Shown here: positions 41,976-50,386 of the stretch, in pieces
Layout: every line of letters begins with the position of its first letter
Numbering within the stretch: the stretch's first letter is position 1
Origin: an uncultured Chloroflexales bacterium
GTDB lineage: Bacteria > Chloroflexota > Chloroflexia > Chloroflexales > Chloroflexaceae
NCBI GenBank assembly: GCA_937967405.1
Contig: CALCJV010000074.1
Location: 1-50,386 of the forward strand
Length of the DNA: 50,386 nt
Direction of reading: 5' to 3'
Notes under the pieces: generated by a model
Seen by the model: only the letters and a program-made list of their open reading frames with translations
Database searches by the model: none
Told to the model about the DNA's origin: nothing
Translations under genes and position numbers: made by a program

Positions 41976-42491
41976 TTATTGGCGCACCGTCTCCCACACG
42001 AGATGGGTAAGTTCCGGCAGGATCAACCGCTCCATCGCCAACGCAACCGCCGCTTGTGATCCCGGCAGGCAAAAGATGAGTGCCTGCTGATAGACTCCGG
42101 CAGTTGCCCGTGAGAGCATCGCCGCCGGCCCCACATCCTCGAAGGACAAGACCCGGAAGATTTCACCAAAGCCCGGTAAGCGTTTCTCCAGCAGGGCATC
42201 AATTGCTTCAAAGGTGCTATCACGGCGAGCAATGCCGGTGCCACCACTCGTGATAATCACCTTGCAGCCTGCCCGAACCAATTCTTGAACCAGTGCAGCG
42301 ATCTGGTCTGGCTCATCCCGCACTAATTCATATCTTACCACATCATGCCCAGCCTGCGACAAGCTGTGGCACAGATACTGCCCACTTGTATCGGTTTCGC
42401 GGGTGCGCGTATCGCTAATCGTAATGATGCCGCACGGAATAGGTGCGTGCTTCGCTGCTGCTGCTTGTTGCCGATGTTGTTCAGTGCCCAT
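41976..42491 (-). CDS. moaB: Molybdenum cofactor biosynthesis protein MoaB/MogA family
   Basis: A 171-residue MoCF-domain protein that adenylates molybdopterin before metal insertion, or is a close relative. Motifs: GIITISDTRTRETD, VIITSGGTGIARRD, and the LPGS loop near the C-terminus (IFCLPGSQAAVALAM). ATG 42491 follows AGGA by six bases and is preferred over GTG 42494. A TATAAT on the minus strand at 42631-42626 may be its -10. No other Moco gene is in view. Confidence 0.9.
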   Translation of the reverse strand: MGTEQHRQQAAAAKHAPIPCGIITISDTRTRETDTSGQYLCHSLSQAGHDVVRYELVRDEPDQIAALVQELVRAGCKVIITSGGTGIARRDSTFEAIDALLEKRLPGFGEIFRVLSFEDVGPAAMLSRATAGVYQQALIFCLPGSQAAVALAMERLILPELTHLVWETVRQ

Positions 42492-42769
42492 CACCGTTCC
42501 TGTTATTATTGCCCATATCCTACCACGTCTAGCACGCTCTGTCCACTAGCTCAAATAGCATTCTGCCCGACATAACACGCTAGGCAGGTTCGCACCGCTC
42601 TAGCCTAGCCCGAGTGGCTATTAGGATTATACCACTAGCCGGTGCCGTGCGGGGAACGCAGATACGCCGCCTCAACGATGGTGGTATACTCAGGCAGAGC
42701 AGTGATCAGGTAGTGGCAGTGTGCCCCACCTGCTCTAGGATTAGCTTGCGAAAAGGAGCATAAACCGCG

Positions 42770-43186
42770 ATGGATGCCAGCGTTATTTGGCAGGGCAACA
42801 TGGCCTTTGATGGGATTGCCTACGAACAGCACGTCAAATTAGATGCCGATCCAGCTGTAGGCGGAAACGGCGACGGCTTTAAACCCATGCAGCTCTTTGC
42901 GGTGGGGCTAGCGGGCTGCACCGCAATGGATGTGATCTCGATCCTCCGCAAGAAGCGGCAGGACATTACTGCTTTTGAGGTGCGCGTTCATGCCAAGCAA
43001 GCCAGCGATCACCCTCACGTCTTCACCCACATTCGGATTGAATACATTCTCACTGGACGCAACCTCAGCGCGGATGCAGTGCAGCGAGCGATTACCCTTT
43101 CCGAAACAAAATACTGCCCAGCACAAGCAATGTTAAGGAAAGTTGCCCCGATTGAATGGAGCTACACGATCAACGAAGCCGAGTAG
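42770..43186 (+). CDS. OsmC-family peroxiredoxin-like protein
   Basis: A 138-residue OsmC/Ohr-fold protein. The first redox Cys is in GLAGCTAMDVISIL and the second in SETKYCPAQAML, both at the expected places; relatives reduce organic hydroperoxides. The central GDGFKPMQLFAVGLAGC is typical of the YhfA-like subgroup. A GGAG lies upstream with a long spacing (about 13). The gene stands alone and ends 2 bp before the convergent M23 gene. Confidence 0.9.
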   Translation: MDASVIWQGNMAFDGIAYEQHVKLDADPAVGGNGDGFKPMQLFAVGLAGCTAMDVISILRKKRQDITAFEVRVHAKQASDHPHVFTHIRIEYILTGRNLSADAVQRAITLSETKYCPAQAMLRKVAPIEWSYTINEAE

Positions 43187-43187
43187 C

Positions 43188-44948
43188 CTACTGACATGGG
43201 CGGCTATCTATTGGCCCCCCAAAGACAATATTCGCTTGGTTGCGGAGTGCACCCTGACAGAAGTGCCAGAAGGCTCCGCCCAAGCGATACAGTTCACCCT
43301 CGAAGTAGGCATTCAGATCAGCCGAGAAGTAGTCAATCGCATTGACTGCATAGCCCGGATTGGCGGGCAATTGCGCCGGATTGGTATTGGTGAGCATAGC
43401 GGGCGGCACTGGGCGAATCTCGAAATGCAGGTGCGGCGCAGCGGGAAAGCCGGAGTAGCCAAGCAGATCGCCGGGACCAACAAACTGCCCGCGCTGCACA
43501 GTCTCGGCAGACGTGTGCCCGTACAGCGCATAAACGCTGCCATAGCGCACGATGATGCTGCGCGGGCCTGCCCCAAACGAAATCCCCTCCACATTCAATC
43601 CAGCCCACACCACCACACCGTAAGTCAGAGCCAGCAATGGTGTCCCCACTGCCACCGCGAAATCTATGCCTGAATGTCGTCCCTGTGTCGCAAGATAGTA
43701 AAAGCGACCATCGCCCGCTGCCCAACGGGTATAGCCGTAGAACTGTGAGATGCGCGGCTGTCCCGATATGGGCAACACGGTAAAGACCGGTGTACGAGTG
43801 CTGAGGGCATCTTCAGGGCTAGGCAGATGCGGCGGCGTAATCGGCGGCGGATCGAAACTGCTCGGCGCAGGCAGCGCACTCAGCCGCTGGATCGCCTCGC
43901 CGGGGCGGGCATAGATGGTATCGCCTGCAAACACTTGCAGCGCATACGTCTCGCCGTCAAAGTTGGCAAGATAGATGTCCGAGATGGGCACACCCAGCCG
44001 ATGGGTTTTGGCGAAACGGCAGAACGGCCCATCTGGCTGATAAAGTGCCCCAGAGACTTTATACGTCTCACGCCACATCGCTTCCGTCACTGGCCCCGGT
44101 GGGCTAACACTGAGCAGGCGCATATCGCTGGCATTGGGCATCTCGAAAAACATCGTCTCCAGCGCAAAGACTTGCAAGCCATAGGTGCGCCCCTCGACAT
44201 TGATCGTATAGCTGACGGATACCGCTGGCCCCCAGCTGCGCTGCACCGCCACCTGATGGGAGAGCCATTCAGGGCGGAAGTTGCTGCCACTAGCGCGGTA
44301 GGTGGCCGCCAGCAGATCGCGCCCTAAGCCAGATGGTGGAATCACCCCATCTAGCAGCAGGGCAAGGCTACTTACCTGTGTCCAGTTCGGAATTTGATTG
44401 TAGAGCGTATCGCGGGCAAAAGGCTGAAAGCCGTAGCGTCGCCCACCACTGCTCACCTGCTCGGCAGACCGAGCGGACGGCGCAAGCGGCGCCCCCAAGC
44501 CATTCACGGCGGCATATTGGTGAAACGCCCAATCGCTACGGAAGCCCTCGCCGCGATGGCGGTACGTCTCCTGCTGCAAGAAGAACCACAGCCGCGTCTG
44601 GTCTACAGCTCGTAGAACGCTTGTGGTAGGCTGGATGCGCGTATCGCTAAACGCAGCCGTTTCAAGCAGCACCGGTGGCACGCAGCGGATCGGGTCTGCA
44701 TAGGTCGGCTCCTCACGGATGCCGCGCAACTCTTCGCCGGGCTGTGCATCGGGATCAAACGGAATGGTCATCTCCGGTTGGGCCGAGATCGTGGGTGGAA
44801 TGAAGCTAACAATCGGCTCTGGCGCGGCGCGGTCAGGGTGCGCTTCAGGGGTCGACTCCTGCCCCTTACGGCGCAGCAGTTCACGCCCCACCACCACCGC
44901 ACCACCGGCAAGCGCAGCCAAACCAAAATTTCGCAGACTGGGATTCAT
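43188..44948 (-). CDS. M23 (LytM-type) peptidase with three N-terminal repeats
   Basis: A 586-residue envelope protein. An N-terminal hydrophobic stretch (about 8-22) may be an anchor or signal. Three repeats of about 85-100 residues follow (about 110-375), sharing aromatic motifs such as FRSDWAFHQYAAVNGLGAP, YGFQPFARDTLY, YGLQVFALETMF and YALQVFAGDTIY. The C-terminal LytM domain has the zinc ligands RHSGIDFAV, the YGHTS loop and HLHFEI, so it is likely active in cutting peptidoglycan cross-links. A short Cys-containing tail ends the protein. The repeats probably bind wall or glycan. Confidence 0.9.
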   Translation of the reverse strand: MNPSLRNFGLAALAGGAVVVGRELLRRKGQESTPEAHPDRAAPEPIVSFIPPTISAQPEMTIPFDPDAQPGEELRGIREEPTYADPIRCVPPVLLETAAFSDTRIQPTTSVLRAVDQTRLWFFLQQETYRHRGEGFRSDWAFHQYAAVNGLGAPLAPSARSAEQVSSGGRRYGFQPFARDTLYNQIPNWTQVSSLALLLDGVIPPSGLGRDLLAATYRASGSNFRPEWLSHQVAVQRSWGPAVSVSYTINVEGRTYGLQVFALETMFFEMPNASDMRLLSVSPPGPVTEAMWRETYKVSGALYQPDGPFCRFAKTHRLGVPISDIYLANFDGETYALQVFAGDTIYARPGEAIQRLSALPAPSSFDPPPITPPHLPSPEDALSTRTPVFTVLPISGQPRISQFYGYTRWAAGDGRFYYLATQGRHSGIDFAVAVGTPLLALTYGVVVWAGLNVEGISFGAGPRSIIVRYGSVYALYGHTSAETVQRGQFVGPGDLLGYSGFPAAPHLHFEIRPVPPAMLTNTNPAQLPANPGYAVNAIDYFSADLNAYFEGELYRLGGAFWHFCQGALRNQANIVFGGPIDSRPCQ

Positions 44949-45063
44949 GCACGCCTCGCTCCTTCAAGCTCTACGATGACAGATCGGATCGAGATTACTC
45001 TGCGCGTTATGGTAGCACACGCAACAAGGTGCGTCAATGTAGGTTAGCCTGCCGCTGAGCCAA

Positions 45064-46311
45064 CTAATACGTAACCTGCACAGGCGTGCCGACGGGGGCC
45101 CAATTGTACAGCCATGCCGCCGAATCGAGCGGCAAGTTGATACAGCCGTGCGACATCCGCACCCCCGTCCCGAACATATTGTGCCAATACGTCCCGTGCA
45201 TGGCCACATCGCCCACGATGTACATAGCATTGGGCACATTAGGCACGTTGTAATATTCGCCTTGCAAGGTTCCACTCATCGTCTGGAGCGGGTTTTTGGC
45301 GTACACGCTGAAATTGCCCGTCGGTGTATTAAAGCCATCACGCCCAGTTGAGATCGGTGCACTAAAGACCTGCGCTTCGCCTTCGTAGGCATACAGCCAC
45401 TGGTGCGAAAGGTTAACGACAATGCGCTTGGCTCCACTCGCATAAACTGGCGCAGGTGGCGGTGCGTACACTGGTTCCGGCTCCGGCGCATACACTGGCT
45501 CAAGCACGGCTGCGGCAGGATCGGTGCTGACTTCCGGCGCAAGCTCCGGCACAGCGGCAACAGGTGCATCAGGAGCGGCGAGCAGAGCCGGTACACGAAA
45601 GACGGGTGCGCTATAGTTGAGCTTACGCACAACCGGTACGCTATCCACATGCGCGGCAGCCAACGCAGCCGTGTAGCCGCGCAGAGCTGCCAATGCCGTG
45701 CCCATCTTCGTCACCCGCATGCTATCGGCACTGCTCCCGAAGGTCGGATGGCGTTCGAGCCGCCCGCGCTCAAAGTATTGCACTTCAATCATCGTGCGGC
45801 CGGCATGCTCCCAGAGCGGCTCGCTGATCGGGAAGCCCAGCATCGCCACGCCACCCTGCGCCTGCCAGAAGCTCAGGAACGGCTCGGCGAGGGTATGCCG
45901 CGTTTCGGCAAAGAAGATCCGTCCGGGCGGCAGATTGTCGCTTACCCCTGCGGCGAATTGCACCCACAGGCTCGCGGCATAGTCGGCCCCAATGCGCCCC
46001 AGCATAATCGGCGTAGCGGGCTGATCGAGATGGGCTTCAAGCCGCCCGCGCTCGAAATACTGCACCGGTCGGCCCTGTTCTTCAAGCACGCCCGTGACTG
46101 GCGCACCCAGTATGCCCTCCTCACCGCCCAGCTCGCGCCAATAGCTCAAAAAGCCATAATCATTACTAATGAGCAATCCCGTTTGCGGGTGCTGGTAGGT
46201 TTCGCTGGTGGCTTGCAGATAGGTTGGCAGCAACCAACTCCCAACGGCAATCCCCATCAGCATCACCAACACCCCAACATGCCAGCCCCCACGAGGTGTC
46301 TGCCTATACAT
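45064..46311 (-). CDS. L,D-transpeptidase (YkuD) with N-terminal repeats
   Basis: A 415-residue exported protein. One N-terminal hydrophobic segment (about 12-33) is followed by two repeats of the type VQYFERGRLE (about 40-200), then a Pro/Ala/Glu linker (about 245-290), then a YkuD domain with MHGTYWHN and the catalytic MSHGCINL. It makes 3-3 cross-links in peptidoglycan or attaches proteins to it. The VQYFERGRLE repeats are very common in Chloroflexota envelope proteins. The ATG follows GGAGGGGAG. It forms a wall-maintenance pair with the M23 gene downstream. Confidence 0.92.
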   Translation of the reverse strand: MYRQTPRGGWHVGVLVMLMGIAVGSWLLPTYLQATSETYQHPQTGLLISNDYGFLSYWRELGGEEGILGAPVTGVLEEQGRPVQYFERGRLEAHLDQPATPIMLGRIGADYAASLWVQFAAGVSDNLPPGRIFFAETRHTLAEPFLSFWQAQGGVAMLGFPISEPLWEHAGRTMIEVQYFERGRLERHPTFGSSADSMRVTKMGTALAALRGYTAALAAAHVDSVPVVRKLNYSAPVFRVPALLAAPDAPVAAVPELAPEVSTDPAAAVLEPVYAPEPEPVYAPPPAPVYASGAKRIVVNLSHQWLYAYEGEAQVFSAPISTGRDGFNTPTGNFSVYAKNPLQTMSGTLQGEYYNVPNVPNAMYIVGDVAMHGTYWHNMFGTGVRMSHGCINLPLDSAAWLYNWAPVGTPVQVTY

Positions 46312-46424
46312 CTGCGCTCCCCTCCATCGCCCACAATGGGCCGCTAGGGCGATTGCGGTTCCGTCGGGTGCAACCGCCGCCTACTCGCATTATACTAGCC
46401 GCCTATGGCATGTCAATACGGCTA

Positions 46425-46453
46425 TTGCAAAGCGCGGGCGAATATGGTATGAT
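46425..46453 (+). promoter_or_regulatory. Promoter of the tRNA cluster
   Basis: TTGCAA (46425-46430), a 17-bp spacer and TATGAT (46448-46453) predict a start near 46460, six bases before the tRNA-Trp. Confidence 0.7.
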
Positions 46454-46465
46454 CTACGCGGTTAA

Positions 46466-46539
46466 AGGGGCGTAGGCTAACGGCAAACCGCTGGTCTCCA
46501 AAACCGGATTTCGGGGTTCGAATCCCCGCGCCCCTGCCA
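46466..46539 (+). tRNA. tRNA-Trp (anticodon CCA)
   Basis: Acceptor AGGGGCG pairs with CGCCCCT (46529-46535). The anticodon stem CTGGT/ACCGG holds the loop CTCCAAA with anticodon CCA at 46498-46500. The T loop GGTTCGAATCC is canonical. Discriminator G and an encoded CCA end are present. Confidence 0.95.
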
Positions 46540-46573
46540 CCGATGCTACGCACAGCACAGGTACGAACGTTGC

Positions 46574-46661
46574 GGAGAGATGGCAGAGTGGTCGAATGCG
46601 GTCGTCTTGAAAACGACAGACCCGTGAGGGTCCGTGGGTTCGAATCCCACTCTCTCCTCCA
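46574..46661 (+). tRNA. tRNA-Ser (anticodon UGA)
   Basis: Acceptor GGAGAGA pairs with TCTCTCC. Anticodon stem GTCGT/ACGAC encloses the loop with TGA. A long variable arm (class II tRNA) precedes GTGGGTTCGAATCCCAC. CCA is encoded at 46659-46661. The discriminator base reads T, unlike the G of the neighbouring tRNA-Ser. Confidence 0.93.
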
Positions 46662-46680
46662 CAACTGCCGCAAAGTATGC

Positions 46681-46686
46681 TATACT
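46681..46686 (+). promoter_or_regulatory. Possible own -10 box of tRNA-Ser(GCU)
   Basis: TATACT, with TCCACA 17 bp upstream (46658-46663, overlapping the end of the preceding tRNA), could start transcription about 13 bases before the tRNA. Co-transcription from 46425 is the alternative. Confidence 0.35.
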
Positions 46687-46705
46687 TACAAAATATACAC
46701 CGCAC

Positions 46706-46795
46706 GGGGAGGTCGCATAGAGGCCTAGTGCGGCGGTTTGCTAAACCGCTAGGGTGGTAACGCCCTCGAGGGTTCGAATCCCTCCCTCCCCGCCA
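46706..46795 (+). tRNA. tRNA-Ser (anticodon GCU)
   Basis: Acceptor GGGGAGG pairs with CCTCCCC (46785-46791). The anticodon stem GCGGT/ACCGC encloses the loop TTGCTAA with GCT. A long variable arm precedes GAGGGTTCGAATCCCTC. Discriminator G and an encoded CCA end at 46793-46795. Confidence 0.95.
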
Positions 46796-46809
46796 CTTCC
46801 TACCTTGCG

Positions 46810-47757
46810 TTAGCTTTCCGCCTCGCTCTGTCCATGCCCAATGCCCGCCCCTACCTGCGGCTTGCCAATAATCCAGCCAACTACTCGCGGCTCAGCCCAC
46901 ACCATCAGCAGAAAGCCTAGCACCAGTGCCCCAATCGCCGCCGCACCGATCTTGCCGTGCACCAGATTGGTGACGCTGAGCAAGAGCAGCGTACTCATAT
47001 ACATCGTGGCCGGCAGCCACGCACACAGCGGGCGGGTGAGCGGAGCACGCCGCCAGAAGCCGCCCTGCCAGCGCGTCGGCAGGAAATCGGGGGTAACCGT
47101 GCGCGGAACCAGCGCGTAGAAGATTGCCGCAAAGATGGCTCCCAGCACCCACCACGCCACAAAGTTCTCAGCCGGCACGCCATAGAAGGCTGACTCGACG
47201 GGCTGCCACACCCAGTAGCCGTGAATATCGGCGGCAACCGGCTCAATCGCCACATCCATCAGCAGGGCCAGCGAGGCCACCCCTAGCACCTTCATGAGCA
47301 CATGCGCCGAACTAGAGGCGGTGCTGCCCTCGCGGTGGAACAGCCACTCGGTTACGCCGATAGCAGCGGGAATGACGAGTACCCACGCAAACGGCACCGC
47401 AAGCGGCACTACGCCCAACAGCTTCAAGCCCAACACATCGGAGTAGCTGTAGCTCCCGAAGGGAAAGCCCGTTGTCACACCGAGATGCTCTACGCCCCAC
47501 GAGAGGACGAAGATCAGCAACGCGGCAAGCGCACCGCGCCAAGCATAGTTGGCTCCCAGCCAGATCGCTAGCATCGTACCTTGCACGATCAGCATCACGC
47601 TGCCCATGCTTGCCCCCCACACCGGCATCAAGTCAAAGATCACCACCAGCAATGACCATGGGAAGAGGTAGACATACACGGCAAACAAGCTCAACAGCAC
47701 GGGACTCACGCTTGACTGGACAAACCCTACAGGATTAATTGAACGAAACCCTTGCAT
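46810..47757 (-). CDS. cruF: Carotenoid biosynthesis membrane protein CruF-like (DUF422)
   Basis: A 315-residue protein with about eight to nine membrane helices. The segment VEHLGVTTGFPFGSYSY followed by GLKLLGVVPLAVPFAWV and a late DVAIEPVAADIHGYW is the DUF422/CruF signature. CruF adds water to the psi end of gamma-carotene-type carotenoids (C-1' hydratase), the step before glycosylation in green filamentous phototrophs and cyanobacteria. The ATG at 47757 lies 12 bases after AAGGAG; ATG 47769 directly abuts that site, and the frame continues to 47907 without support. No other carotenoid gene is in the window. Confidence 0.82.
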   Translation of the reverse strand: MQGFRSINPVGFVQSSVSPVLLSLFAVYVYLFPWSLLVVIFDLMPVWGASMGSVMLIVQGTMLAIWLGANYAWRGALAALLIFVLSWGVEHLGVTTGFPFGSYSYSDVLGLKLLGVVPLAVPFAWVLVIPAAIGVTEWLFHREGSTASSSAHVLMKVLGVASLALLMDVAIEPVAADIHGYWVWQPVESAFYGVPAENFVAWWVLGAIFAAIFYALVPRTVTPDFLPTRWQGGFWRRAPLTRPLCAWLPATMYMSTLLLLSVTNLVHGKIGAAAIGALVLGFLLMVWAEPRVVGWIIGKPQVGAGIGHGQSEAES

Positions 47758-48095
47758 AACCGCATTCATCTCCTTTGCTTTCACATGCTTTGACCAAACA
47801 CAGGGTAATTTACATCTACAGCAAAACCAATACGAGAGCCACCGCGCAGAGTTACCGCACACAGCGAGCGCAGACAGCACGCCAGCCAGTGCCAGCACAC
47901 AGTCCACTCGCAGCGATCAGCACTGCTCTATCAGGATGTATCTATAGCGCATAGGGGCGATCTACTTTGATCGCGGCAGGATACAGCAGCAATAGCTGCG
48001 ACATACGAGCCGAGCTACCGTCGTGGGAGCATCGCGAGAGGAACAACAAGGGGTCGCCCGCAAGCGTGCCAAGCTGACCCCCAAAGGCATCTCGC
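47758..48095. other. Gene-free stretch between cruF and the SPFH gene
   Basis: About 340 bp. Frames here are short and lack ribosome sites apart from the cruF one (47770-47775). No T-tract terminator, tRNA or repeat was recognised. It presumably holds the cruF promoter, which I cannot place with confidence. Confidence 0.4.
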
Positions 48096-48965
48096 TTACG
48101 CCCCATCGGGGGACTTGGGGCGCGTTGGGGGCTGAGGTTGGGGTTGGGCTTGGGCTTGGGCTGCAACGGGGCTTCTCTGCTGTGCAAGTGCACGCGCATC
48201 GCCTTGTTGTAAACCCATATTCAGGAAGGGGCGGATCGTATCCACTGGCAATGGGAAGATGATCGTGCTGTTCTTCTCCACTGAAATCTCGACCAGCGTT
48301 TGCAGGTAGCGCAATTGCAGTGAAGTCGGTTCACTGGCAATCACGTGCGCTGCCTCTGCGAGCGTGCGCGAGGCTTGCAACTCGCCCTCAGCGTGGATCA
48401 ACTTGGAGCGTTTCTCGCGCTCAGCTTCGGCTTGCTTCGCCATAGCTCGCTGCATCGCCGCTGGCAGCTCTACGTCCTTGATCTCAACCGTTGTGACTTT
48501 GATCCCCCACGGCTCGGTCTGCTCATCAATAATGTGTTGGAGCTTCTGGTTGATCTTCTCGCGCTGCGCGAGCAGATCATCCAACTCGACCTGCCCAACC
48601 ACGCTGCGGAGGGTGGTCTGGGCAATCTGCATCGTTGCGCGGATGAAATCCATCACCTTCGTGACGGCGGCATTGGGATCAATCACTTGGAAATACAGCA
48701 CCGCATTGACTTTCATCGTCACGTTATCGAGCGTAATCACTTCCTGTACGGGAATGTCCATCGTGATTGTCCGCATATCAACCCGTACCATCCGCTCCAG
48801 CACCGGTACGACGAAAAACAAGCCGGGCCCACGTGCGCCCATCAAACGCCCAAGTCGGAAGATCACGCCGCGCTCATACTCCGGCACAATCTTGATCGCC
48901 GACAGCACCACCATCAAGGCCAGAAACCCAAGGATGGCAAAACATCCGAAAATGACCAGTTCCAT
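48096..48965 (-). CDS. SPFH/slipin (stomatin-like) membrane protein
   Basis: A 289-residue protein with one N-terminal membrane hairpin or helix (about 3-25), then the SPFH domain: [48 protein letters not shown], and the coiled-coil helix [20 protein letters not shown]. The C-terminus is Gln/Pro-rich. It is a scaffold of ordered membrane domains. It lies 96 bp downstream of the NfeD-like gene in the same direction; this NfeD-slipin pairing is a well-known operon. The ATG follows AAGGAG by 10 bases. Confidence 0.93.
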   Translation of the reverse strand: MELVIFGCFAILGFLALMVVLSAIKIVPEYERGVIFRLGRLMGARGPGLFFVVPVLERMVRVDMRTITMDIPVQEVITLDNVTMKVNAVLYFQVIDPNAAVTKVMDFIRATMQIAQTTLRSVVGQVELDDLLAQREKINQKLQHIIDEQTEPWGIKVTTVEIKDVELPAAMQRAMAKQAEAEREKRSKLIHAEGELQASRTLAEAAHVIASEPTSLQLRYLQTLVEISVEKNSTIIFPLPVDTIRPFLNMGLQQGDARALAQQRSPVAAQAQAQPQPQPPTRPKSPDGA

Positions 48966-49061
48966 ACGCCTGCTTCTCCTTTGCTAATCAGAACTACACT
49001 GCTATGCTTGCCTACGTATACTGTTGAGCGGAGCCACACCACTCTCGCGCCTCCACCGGCG

Positions 49062-50386
49062 TTACGAACCTTCGCGTTCGAGATCGAGGCGAGTGACAAA
49101 TAAGCGTGTGCCATAGATTGCCCGCACCCGCACCCACTCGCCACGCTCAATCCTGCCCTGCTCACTGACCGCCCGCCACAACGCTCCCTCAACAAACACC
49201 ATGCCATCCGGATCAAGGGTTTGGCGAACCTCTGCCAGCCGCCCAATCAAGCCTTCCTGCCCAGTCGTCACGGGGCGGTTGCGGCTCCGCATAACTAGCC
49301 ACACGCCCGCCGCCACAAACGCCCCGATCCCGGCTACGACCAGCATAATCGCCCACAGCGCGACAAATACATTTGGAGCTTGTGTTGTATCTATCAAGGT
49401 TAATGCACTCACAATCAGCAAACCTAAGCCAACCACTGTTAGCCCGCCACTCGACGGGGTGTACACATCGGCAATGATGAAGACAAACGCGAAGAACAAG
49501 CCCGCCAGACTGAGCAGGCGGATCGGTAGGACAATCAAGCCGAACAATGCCCCAAGCAACATCAGCGCACCAATGCCTGCCGCAATCCCCACCGTCGGCG
49601 AAATCAGCTCGACGTAGATTGCAATCCCGCCCATAATTAGTAGCAGAAAGGCAATCGTTGGATCGGCGAGCAGCAGCAAGAGCTGCTCCCATAGGCTCGG
49701 CGGGATCGGCTGCGGCGTGCGGCCTAGTGTCTCAAGGATGACCGCCTCACCGCTCGCTAGCGTCACACTGCGCCCCTGTAGCAGCGTCATCAGTTCTGTG
49801 CGATCTCGCGCAACCAGATTAATCGCTGGGGGCTGGGTGCTAAAAGCCTGTTCATTGGTGCGGATCACCCCTTCACGCACAGCCTGATCCACCCAATCGG
49901 TGGAACGCCCGCGATCCGCATTCCAATCGCGCAACTGATCGGCGACACTCGCCAAGACAAGATCGCGGGTCTGCTCTGTCAGCACCGTATCTACGGTTGC
50001 AAGCGGCACAGGCGAGCCGAAGCTAGTATTCGGAGCCATCGCCGCAATATGCGCCGCACTCAACAGAAATGCGCCAGCCGCACCTGAATCAGTGCCACGC
50101 GGTGCAACATACACCACCACCGGCACATCGGCATCGGCCAACGCAACCGCCAGAGGACGGATCGCCCGTAGCACTGCGCCCTGCGCCTGTAGCTCAATGA
50201 TCAAGGCCGTTGCATCACTGGCTTCCGCCAAGCGCAACGCCCGCTGCAGGTAGTCTACGGTCACATCAGTCATGACCCCCTGCGTCTCAACCAGATACAC
50301 CGCCCCACGCACCTGTGCTTGCACCGGCGTAGCGGCCCGCGTATGCAACAGCAATAATGCCATCGTTGCCAAGATGCTCGCCCACA
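49062..50386 (-). CDS. NfeD-like membrane protein (NfeD1b type), cut by window edge
   Basis: The frame is open at the right edge, so the true start, probably with its signal peptide (visible end LLLLHTRAATPVQAQ), lies just outside. About 440 residues are visible: a ClpP/crotonase-like periplasmic domain (about 20-200; YVAPRGTDSGAAG, SAAHIAAMAPNTSFGS), four to five membrane helices (about 230-370) and an OB-fold C-terminal domain (RPVTTGQEGLIGRLAEV, VFVEGALWRAVSE). The protease Ser and Lys of NfeD1b seem replaced by Ala and Leu when aligned by eye. It heads the operon with the slipin gene. Confidence 0.9.
   Translation of the reverse strand, partial: WASILATMALLLLHTRAATPVQAQVRGAVYLVETQGVMTDVTVDYLQRALRLAEASDATALIIELQAQGAVLRAIRPLAVALADADVPVVVYVAPRGTDSGAAGAFLLSAAHIAAMAPNTSFGSPVPLATVDTVLTEQTRDLVLASVADQLRDWNADRGRSTDWVDQAVREGVIRTNEQAFSTQPPAINLVARDRTELMTLLQGRSVTLASGEAVILETLGRTPQPIPPSLWEQLLLLLADPTIAFLLLIMGGIAIYVELISPTVGIAAGIGALMLLGALFGLIVLPIRLLSLAGLFFAFVFIIADVYTPSSGGLTVVGLGLLIVSALTLIDTTQAPNVFVALWAIMLVVAGIGAFVAAGVWLVMRSRNRPVTTGQEGLIGRLAEVRQTLDPDGMVFVEGALWRAVSEQGRIERGEWVRVRAIYGTRLFVTRLDLEREGS

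Noticed and set aside
42495..42769. Possible riboswitch (Moco-type) upstream of the MoaB gene
   Set aside because: A TATAAT box and short inverted repeats are present, but none of the conserved Moco-motif structure could be recognised by eye.
46422..46705. Minus-strand frames across the tRNA genes
   Set aside because: They are translations of tRNA sequence (GFEPRNP and similar motifs), a well-known artefact.
47908..48095. N-terminal extension of cruF and short frames between cruF and the SPFH gene
   Set aside because: The ribosome site (AAGGAG) lies at 47770-47775, well inside the longest frame, and the extension lacks family similarity.

Overview
The window looks like a chromosomal segment of a GC-rich bacterium of the Chloroflexota, most likely a filamentous phototroph of the order Chloroflexales. 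This rests on a CruF-type carotenoid gene, a V4R-like (bacteriochlorophyll/vinyl-reductase-like) protein, cell-wall proteins built from the 'VQYFERGRLE' repeats common in Chloroflexota, Uma2-family proteins, and a large chemosensory cluster without flagellar genes. The assignment is an inference from family content; no rRNA or marker gene is present.

Region by region. 1-760: decayed 3' end of a WD40-repeat gene and a small dispersed repeat. 759-6274 (minus strand): a nitrogen-stress module with NrfA and NrfH (nitrite to ammonium), the hybrid cluster protein Hcp, and two adjacent Crp/Fnr regulators. A perfect 14-bp palindrome occurs twice here, once in front of hcp and once in front of the first regulator gene. 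6421-7808: a Uma2-family gene, then repeats and an AT-rich leader. 7809-18534 (plus): a tightly packed surface-glycan cluster with three family 2 glycosyltransferases, a GT-C-like membrane protein, a DUF1616-like protein, a MOP/Wzx-type flippase, a CPBP-family membrane protein, a small membrane protein and two FemAB/GNAT-like transferases. 18646-24608: housekeeping and accessory genes (Mrr endonuclease, phosphodiester glycosidase lipoprotein, flavin reductase, acyl-CoA thioesterase, threonine aldolase, GalE), plus two short genes read directly from the sequence: a 47-residue membrane protein and a 59-residue lipoprotein. 24680-27035 (minus): an HD-CHAD protein and a CYTH protein, a pair tied to polyphosphate or triphosphate.

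27191-39303 (plus) is the centrepiece. It is a co-directional cluster of cheW, a second cheW-like gene, an mcp, cheA with a C-terminal receiver, cheY, cheB, cheR with TPRs, a SpoIIE/PP2C phosphatase, a long TPR protein, an RsbW-like kinase and a STAS anti-anti-sigma factor. A complete chemosensory pathway therefore runs directly into a complete partner-switching module. The TPR gene sits behind a 49-bp tandem duplication carrying two promoter-like elements.

39304-45000: a second Uma2 gene, a membrane protein, YidD, a V4R-like protein, MoaB/MogA, OsmC and an M23 endopeptidase. 45064-46311: an L,D-transpeptidase. 46466-46795: tRNA-Trp(CCA), tRNA-Ser(UGA) and tRNA-Ser(GCU). 46810-50386 (minus): CruF, a slipin-type SPFH protein and an NfeD-like protein cut by the window edge, whose protease dyad appears to be lost. 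No CRISPR array, integrase, transposase, rRNA or replication origin was seen.
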